Shown: positions 3,454-7,402 of the stretch, one piece after another
Numbering within the stretch: position 1 is the stretch's first letter
How the letters are laid out: the number at the start of each line of letters is the position of its first letter
NCBI GenBank assembly: GCA_946408145.1
Contig: CAMJQX010000077.1
Span: 1-7,402 of the forward strand
From: an uncultured Clostridia bacterium
GTDB lineage: Bacteria; Bacillota_A; Clostridia; Oscillospirales; Oscillospiraceae
Direction: 5' to 3'
DNA: 7,402 nucleotides
Translations under genes and position numbers: made by a program
The notes under the pieces: model-generated
Told to the model about the DNA's origin: nothing
Seen by the model: only the letters and a program-made list of their open reading frames with translations
Database searches by the model: none

Positions 3454-5172
3454 TCAGCCGAGACCCTGCACGGCGGAGACCAGCGCCTCATCGCCGCGGA
3501 CGAACCAGCCGCCGCTGTAGATGAGCTGCAGCGTCAGCTCATGGTCGGCATAGAAATCCGAGATCCTGCCCAGCAGCTCGGCCGTGGCCGCGTCGCAGGC
3601 CTCCTGCACGACGGCGGGCAGGTAGTAGCCGTTCTCGTCGCAGAGCTCCTGATACGCGCGCTCGGAGGCGATCTGCTCCAGATGTGCCCGCGCGCTCTCC
3701 TGCAGGGCCTTCTCGACCGCCTTGAGATCGAGCGAGCGCAGATACACGTCCTGCTCGGCCAGATCGCCGCTGACACGGCTCTCGCCCTCCAAGCGGTAGG
3801 AGTAGCTGTCGCGCAGCGCGCCGAGCACCATGCGGCCGGCCGCGTCCTCCGGCCTGTCCTCCAGGCCGAGGCTGCTGTAGCCGTCGAGCAGCGAGTAAAA
3901 CTTCTCGTAATCCTGCAGCTCCAGCGCGTCGAAGAAGGCCATCACGGTCTCCTGCGGATCGGGGTGGGAGAAGAGTGAGATCGCTGGCGCCATCGGCTCT
4001 GTCGCGCCCTCCGTCCCGACGCGGGCGGGGGGAGAACGGTCGACGGCGGCGACGGCGATCGCGGTCAGCGCGAGCGGGACGGACATGAGGAAGGCGAAGA
4101 CCCGCTTCCGGGTTCGGAAGCCGTAGTGCCGCCCGACGGCGCAGAGCAGGAACAGCCCGCCGCCCAGCAGGGCCAGCGCCGCGAACAGCAGCGGAGAGAT
4201 ACGCGCCGGCTCCTCCTCCGGTTCCGGGACGGGTTCGGGCGTGGGCGCAGGGTCGGGCGTCGCCTCCGGCTCGGGCAGGGCCTCCTCCCGCTGTCGCGCG
4301 AAGGCGGGCAGCGCCAGATCGGCCAGCGCCGCGTCCAGCGCACCCTCGGCCGCCTCGCGGTGGGCGGTGGTGTACTGCGCGTAGTCGCACATCAGCGTGC
4401 AGTACTGGGCCAGCACGTCGTAGGCGTTGAACTGCCCGGTCGTGAAGCAGACGATCAGGATCGGCTCGTCCGTCCAGACGATGGCGCAGTCGTTCATGTG
4501 CAATCCGGCGGCGTCCTCCAGAAAGCCGTACTTGTGGGCGATCTCGAAGCGGTTTTCGCTGCGGCGGAAGTATTCGTGCGGCTCGGCCTTCTTCATGCAG
4601 TCGATGACGCCGGGGTAGCGCTCGGAATTGGTATAGAGCTCGTTGAGGCAGCAGATCATCTGCCGCGAAGTCGTGAAGTTGTTCTCGTAGAACTTGGGAT
4701 CCACGGTATCCGGATCCTCGCCCATGAGCGGGGCGATGATGCGCCGGTAGGTGCGGTAGGCGCCGTTTCCGACATGCTGCCAGAGGATCCTGGCGTAGTC
4801 GTTGTCGGAGTGGATGATGCTGCCCTCCTGCAGCTTTTTGTAGGTGTAGCCGCCGAATTGGGTATCCCAGTCGATCTCGCCGTTGTAAACCTGTTCGGCC
4901 ACGACCATGTTCAGCGGGACCTTGTACATGCTGCCGGAGACCATATAGGTGTCGCCGTTGTAGAAGTGCTCCTCGCCGGTGACGGTGTTGCGGTAGCCGT
5001 AGGTCACGTTCTGCGGCCGGATCGACAGGCGCTCGTTGAATTCCTCCACGACCTCCAGCCAGCTCTTGCCGTCAAAGCGCTCGTCAGCCTCCAGGGCGGA
5101 GGCGGCGGGCAGCACGCTCAGCAGCAGGCAGAGGACGATCGCGGCGGACAGTGCGGTTTTCAGCAGCTTCAT
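3454..5172 (-). CDS. Exported serine beta-lactamase-like (beta-lactamase2 fold) protein with membrane hairpin and C-terminal domain
   Basis: The 572-residue product starts with a signal peptide (1-26, ending ASA). Residues about 35-275 form a class A beta-lactamase/DD-peptidase-like domain with the three active-site boxes: S81-M-Y-K84 (SxxK), S122-D123-N124 (SDN) and K214-Y215-G216 (KTG-like). I see no Glu-x-x-Leu-Asn omega-loop motif, so efficient beta-lactam hydrolysis is doubtful. Binding to or trimming peptidoglycan peptides, or a non-catalytic role, is as likely. A Pro/Glu linker (298-323) leads to two transmembrane helices (about 325-346 and 358-377) joined by a short basic loop, then an extracytoplasmic domain (about 400-572, beginning DPQETVMAFFDALELQDYEKFY) that looks like an NTF2/DUF4878-type fold. 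Start choice: GGAGAG lies 6 bases upstream, and the signal peptide begins at this Met. It is monocistronic with its own promoter and terminator. Confidence 0.8.
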   Translation of the reverse strand: MKLLKTALSAAIVLCLLLSVLPAASALEADERFDGKSWLEVVEEFNERLSIRPQNVTYGYRNTVTGEEHFYNGDTYMVSGSMYKVPLNMVVAEQVYNGEIDWDTQFGGYTYKKLQEGSIIHSDNDYARILWQHVGNGAYRTYRRIIAPLMGEDPDTVDPKFYENNFTTSRQMICCLNELYTNSERYPGVIDCMKKAEPHEYFRRSENRFEIAHKYGFLEDAAGLHMNDCAIVWTDEPILIVCFTTGQFNAYDVLAQYCTLMCDYAQYTTAHREAAEGALDAALADLALPAFARQREEALPEPEATPDPAPTPEPVPEPEEEPARISPLLFAALALLGGGLFLLCAVGRHYGFRTRKRVFAFLMSVPLALTAIAVAAVDRSPPARVGTEGATEPMAPAISLFSHPDPQETVMAFFDALELQDYEKFYSLLDGYSSLGLEDRPEDAAGRMVLGALRDSYSYRLEGESRVSGDLAEQDVYLRSLDLKAVEKALQESARAHLEQIASERAYQELCDENGYYLPAVVQEACDAATAELLGRISDFYADHELTLQLIYSGGWFVRGDEALVSAVQGLG

Positions 5173-5213
5173 GGCACTCTCTCCAGGAACAAAGATCTGC
5201 GGGGAACACCCTC

Positions 5214-5241
5214 ATTCTACCACGCTTCGACCGATTTGCAA
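5214..5241 (-). promoter_or_regulatory. Sigma-A promoter of the serine hydrolase-like gene
   Basis: On the minus strand TTGCAA (5241-5236), a 16-base spacer and TAGAAT (5219-5214), with TGG immediately before the -10 as an extended element. The start point would be near 5207, about 35 bases before the initiation codon. Confidence 0.65.
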
Positions 5242-5275
5242 GAGCCAGCCGCGTGCCGCGGCAAAGTTTTGCGCC

Positions 5276-5304
5276 TTGCGGGAAGGCGCGGCTTGTGCTA
5301 TACT
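5276..5304 (+). promoter_or_regulatory. Sigma-A promoter of pepF with overlapping palindrome
   Basis: TTGCGG (5276-5281), a 17-base spacer and TATACT (5299-5304). The -35 is weak, and it lies inside a perfect 7-bp inverted repeat GCGCCTT/AAGGCGC (5271-5277 with 5283-5289), which could be an operator. Confidence 0.6.
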
Positions 5305-5326
5305 CAAGCTACCGAATGAAAAGAAC

Positions 5327-5332
5327 GGAGGA
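5327..5332 (+). promoter_or_regulatory. Ribosome binding site of pepF
   Basis: GGAGGA is 7 bases before the ATG at 5340. It rules out the in-frame ATG at 5316, which lies upstream of this site, and the far upstream starts that precede the promoter. Confidence 0.8.
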
Positions 5333-5339
5333 AGAACCT

Positions 5340-7139
5340 ATGGATCCCAAAACCATTCTGCCGCGGGACCAGGTGCCCGAGGAATTCACCTGGAATCTGG
5401 GCGACATCTTTGAAAGCGACGAGGCCTGGCTCAAGGAGTATGAGGCGCTCAAGGCGCTGCCGGAGCGCGTGCTGGCCTTCCGCGGCCGCCTCGGCGAGAG
5501 CGCGGAGAGCCTGCTGGCCTTCTTCCGCCTGCAGGACGAGATGGAAGTGCGCCTGGAGAATCTCTACTGTTACGCCTCCTGCAAGAACGATCAGGACACC
5601 GCCAACGGCGTCTATCAGGATCTGCGCGGCAAGGCGATGTCCACCGTCGTGGCCGTCTCCAGCGCCGCGGCCTTCGCCGCCCCGGAGATCATGGCGATCG
5701 ACGACGACCGGCTGAACCTCTTCTATATCGCCCAGCCGGAGCTCGAGACCTACCGCCGCCCCCTGTACGAGATCCGCCGCCGCAAGGCCCATATCCTGTC
5801 TCCCGCCGAGGAGAAGCTGCTGGCAGCCGCCGGCGAGATGGCCCAGGGTCCCGACAACATCAGCGGCATCCTGCGCGACGCCGATCTCCAGTTCCCCGAC
5901 GCGGTGGACAAGGACGGCGTCAGCCACGCGCTGACCGACGGCTCCTTCATCCCGCTGATGGAGAGCAGCGACCGTGTCCTGCGCCGCAGTGCCTTTGAGC
6001 AGTATTACAAGGTGCTGGGCGGCGTCCGCAACACGCTCGCCGCCACGCTGGACGCCCAGTTCAAGCAGCTGCGCTTCTTCTCCGAGGCCCGCGGCTATCA
6101 GAGCACGCTGGAGGCCGCGCTGGACGGCAACGAGGTCCCCGTGGCGGTCTATACCAATCTGATCGAGGCCGTGCACGGCAATCTCGATAAGATGTACCGC
6201 TATGTCGCGCTGCGCAGGAAGCTCCTCGGCGTGGATGAGCTGCACATGTACGACGTGTACACGCCCATCATCGCCGACGCGGCGAAGACCATCCCCTATG
6301 AGGAGGCCAAAAAGACCGTGCTCGAGGCGCTGGCCGTCCTGGGAGAGGACTATACCGCCCTGCTGCGCGAGGGCTTCGAAAAGCGCTGGATCGACGTCTA
6401 CGAGAACGAGGGCAAGCGCGGCGGCGCCTATTCCTCCGGCAGCGCCCGCCCCCATCCCTATGTGCTGCTCAACCAGAAGGACAACCTCGAGAGCATGTTC
6501 ACCATCGCCCACGAGATGGGCCACGCCCTGCACAGCTGGCACAGCACCAAAAACCAGCCCGTCTGCACCAGCAACTACGTGATCTTCGTGGCGGAGGTGG
6601 CCTCCACCTGCAACGAAGTGCTGCTCATGCGCCACCTGCTGGGCAAAACCGGGGACAAGAAGGAGCGCGCCTACCTCATCAACCACTTCCTCGACCAGTT
6701 CAAGGGCACCATCTACCGCCAGACCATGTTCGCCGAGTTCGAGCTGCAGATGGGCCGCATGGCCGAAAACGGCGAGACCCTGACCGCCGACGCCCTCAAC
6801 GAAAAATATCTGGCGCTCAACAAGCTCTACTTCGGGCCGGACATGGTCTCCGACGACGAGATCGCCTGGGAGTGGACCCGCATCCCGCACTTCTTCTACG
6901 ACTATTACGTCTTCCAGTACGCCACCGGCTTCTCCGCCGCCGTCGCCATCGCCAACCGCATCCTCTCCGAGGGCGCGCCCGCCGTGGCGGATTACAAGCG
7001 CTTCCTCTCCGGCGGCAGCAGCGCAGACCCGATCGCGCTGCTGAAGATCGCCGGGGTGGACATGTCCAGCCCCGAGCCGGTCAACTCCGCGCTCGCTCTC
7101 TTCGGGGAGCTCGTGGAGGAGATGGAAAAGCTCGTCTGA
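5340..7139 (+). CDS. pepF: Oligoendopeptidase F (M3B family zinc metallopeptidase)
   Basis: The 599-residue product has the normal length for PepF. There is no signal peptide, so it acts in the cytoplasm, cutting short peptides taken up or produced by protein turnover. The N-terminal lobe (about 1-190) is helical and includes the conserved opening WNLGDIFESDEAW. The M3 catalytic region follows. The zinc site is H391-E392-x2-H395 within TIAHEMGHALHSWHS, and the third ligand is likely E419 in FVAEVASTCNE, at the expected spacing. Further family marks are GKRGGAYSSG before the zinc motif and IPHFFYDYYVFQYATG near the end, which carries the His and Tyr residues that position substrate in M3 enzymes. 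All catalytic residues are present. The start at 5340 is set by GGAGGA. It is monocistronic, divergent from the serine hydrolase-like gene, and ends at a strong terminator. Codon use matches its neighbours. Confidence 0.95.
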   Translation: MDPKTILPRDQVPEEFTWNLGDIFESDEAWLKEYEALKALPERVLAFRGRLGESAESLLAFFRLQDEMEVRLENLYCYASCKNDQDTANGVYQDLRGKAMSTVVAVSSAAAFAAPEIMAIDDDRLNLFYIAQPELETYRRPLYEIRRRKAHILSPAEEKLLAAAGEMAQGPDNISGILRDADLQFPDAVDKDGVSHALTDGSFIPLMESSDRVLRRSAFEQYYKVLGGVRNTLAATLDAQFKQLRFFSEARGYQSTLEAALDGNEVPVAVYTNLIEAVHGNLDKMYRYVALRRKLLGVDELHMYDVYTPIIADAAKTIPYEEAKKTVLEALAVLGEDYTALLREGFEKRWIDVYENEGKRGGAYSSGSARPHPYVLLNQKDNLESMFTIAHEMGHALHSWHSTKNQPVCTSNYVIFVAEVASTCNEVLLMRHLLGKTGDKKERAYLINHFLDQFKGTIYRQTMFAEFELQMGRMAENGETLTADALNEKYLALNKLYFGPDMVSDDEIAWEWTRIPHFFYDYYVFQYATGFSAAVAIANRILSEGAPAVADYKRFLSGGSSADPIALLKIAGVDMSSPEPVNSALALFGELVEEMEKLV

Positions 7140-7163
7140 TCCCAACCGGGGAAACGCCTTCAA

Positions 7164-7198
7164 AAAACCGGACTCTACGATTCGTAGAGTCCGGTTTT
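7164..7198 (+). terminator. Terminator after pepF
   Basis: A 16-bp perfect inverted repeat (7164-7179 with 7183-7198) with a 3-base loop, flanked by A6 on the left and T4 on the right. Its build (A-run, CCG..., CGG, T-run) mirrors the terminator at 1165-1201 and could work in both directions. Confidence 0.9.
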
Positions 7199-7252
7199 GG
7201 CGGATTCTACCGGAGCTCGGGCAGGTGTAGGGCGCAAAACGAAGGCAATAGC

Positions 7253-7281
7253 TTGCCCGGAGAGCCCGGAATGGGTATAAT
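7253..7281 (+). promoter_or_regulatory. Sigma-A promoter for a gene beyond the window
   Basis: TTGCCC (7253-7258), a 17-base spacer and a consensus TATAAT (7276-7281). The predicted start is near 7288. No supported coding region or recognised RNA follows within the remaining 115 bases. Confidence 0.65.
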
Positions 7282-7402
7282 GGCCGGGAACACAGCCCAT
7301 TTCTGATACTATTCACCGATAAAAAGCTTTAGAATTTTACTGAGTCAGAATCGTGTCAAGCGAGGCGGCGGCCGCAGGGCATAATGGACATATATGGTCA
7401 AG
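7282..7402. other. Intergenic or leader sequence, no supported gene
   Basis: This stretch contains an AT-rich patch (7306-7350) and then a GC-rich patch (7355-7380) ending in ATAATGGACATATATGG. ATG triplets occur at 7384 and 7394 close to the edge, but no convincing ribosome site precedes them and too little frame remains. It is most likely the leader of a downstream gene; I recognise no riboswitch or RNA. Confidence 0.4.

Noticed and set aside
4126..5319. 397-codon plus-strand open frame opposite the serine hydrolase-like gene
   Set aside because: It is the antisense shadow of a gene with a signal peptide and active-site motifs; it has no ribosome site and an atypical composition.
5151..5339. 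Upstream extension of pepF
   Set aside because: It would run across the divergent promoters and start inside the neighbouring gene. The ribosome site at 5327-5332 and the family start support 5340.
5304..7316. 670-codon minus-strand open frame opposite pepF
   Set aside because: It mirrors pepF codons, has low-complexity His/Val/Leu/Gly content, runs through the terminator hairpin, and the plus strand has an intact catalytic PepF.
7355..7385. Second promoter with GTGTCA and CATAAT near the right edge
   Set aside because: The spacing is 21 bases, too long for a sigma-A promoter, and no alternative sigma-factor pattern fitted convincingly.

Overview
The window looks like chromosomal DNA from a GC-rich, endospore-forming anaerobe of the class Clostridia, most likely an Oscillospiraceae-type gut bacterium. 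Three things point there: a yabP-yabQ-divIC-yabR sporulation/division cluster, a piece of anaerobic one-carbon or radical-type metabolism (a 2-hydroxyacyl-CoA dehydratase activase-like tail beside an acetyl-CoA-synthase-like protein), and intergenic palindromic repeats with CCTCCCC/GGGGAGG hairpins of the kind common in these genomes. The lineage call is inference from gene content and composition.

Layout, left to right. Positions 2-55 are the last codons of a gene that begins outside the window; its C-terminus resembles BadF/BcrA-type ATPase activases. A palindromic repeat (66-213) follows, then a 55-residue one-helix membrane protein (236-403). Three bases later comes a 246-residue protein (407-1147) that resembles only the central domain of the acetyl-CoA synthase beta subunit (AcsB/CdhC). 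A strong terminator (1165-1201) and a second repeat cluster (1215-1320) close this block.

From 1320 to 2808 lies a compact rightward cluster. It has a likely sigma-E promoter, yabP, yabQ (ATGA overlap), an AT-rich promoter region, divIC, and an S1-domain yabR-like gene whose start lies 40 bases inside divIC, then a terminator. This gene order is the one known from Bacillus subtilis and links cortex formation, septum formation and RNA binding.

A good sigma-A promoter (2839-2867) drives a small integral membrane protein of the COG2426 'small multidrug export' family (2899-3378). It converges on a leftward gene (5172-3454) for a secreted or membrane-anchored serine beta-lactamase-like protein with an unusual C-terminal extension. 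A 16-bp hairpin terminator separates the two. A divergent promoter region (about 5214-5304) serves this gene and the rightward gene for oligoendopeptidase F (5340-7139), a cytoplasmic zinc peptidase, which ends in another symmetrical terminator. The last 200 bases contain a good promoter (7253-7281) but no gene I can support; it probably feeds a gene beyond the window.

The most interesting element is the left block. An orphan AcsB-like central domain keeps three clustered cysteines but has neither the CODH-contacting domain nor the nickel-binding domain. It is apparently coupled to a tiny membrane protein and possibly to an ATP-dependent activase. Its function is not evident from the sequence.
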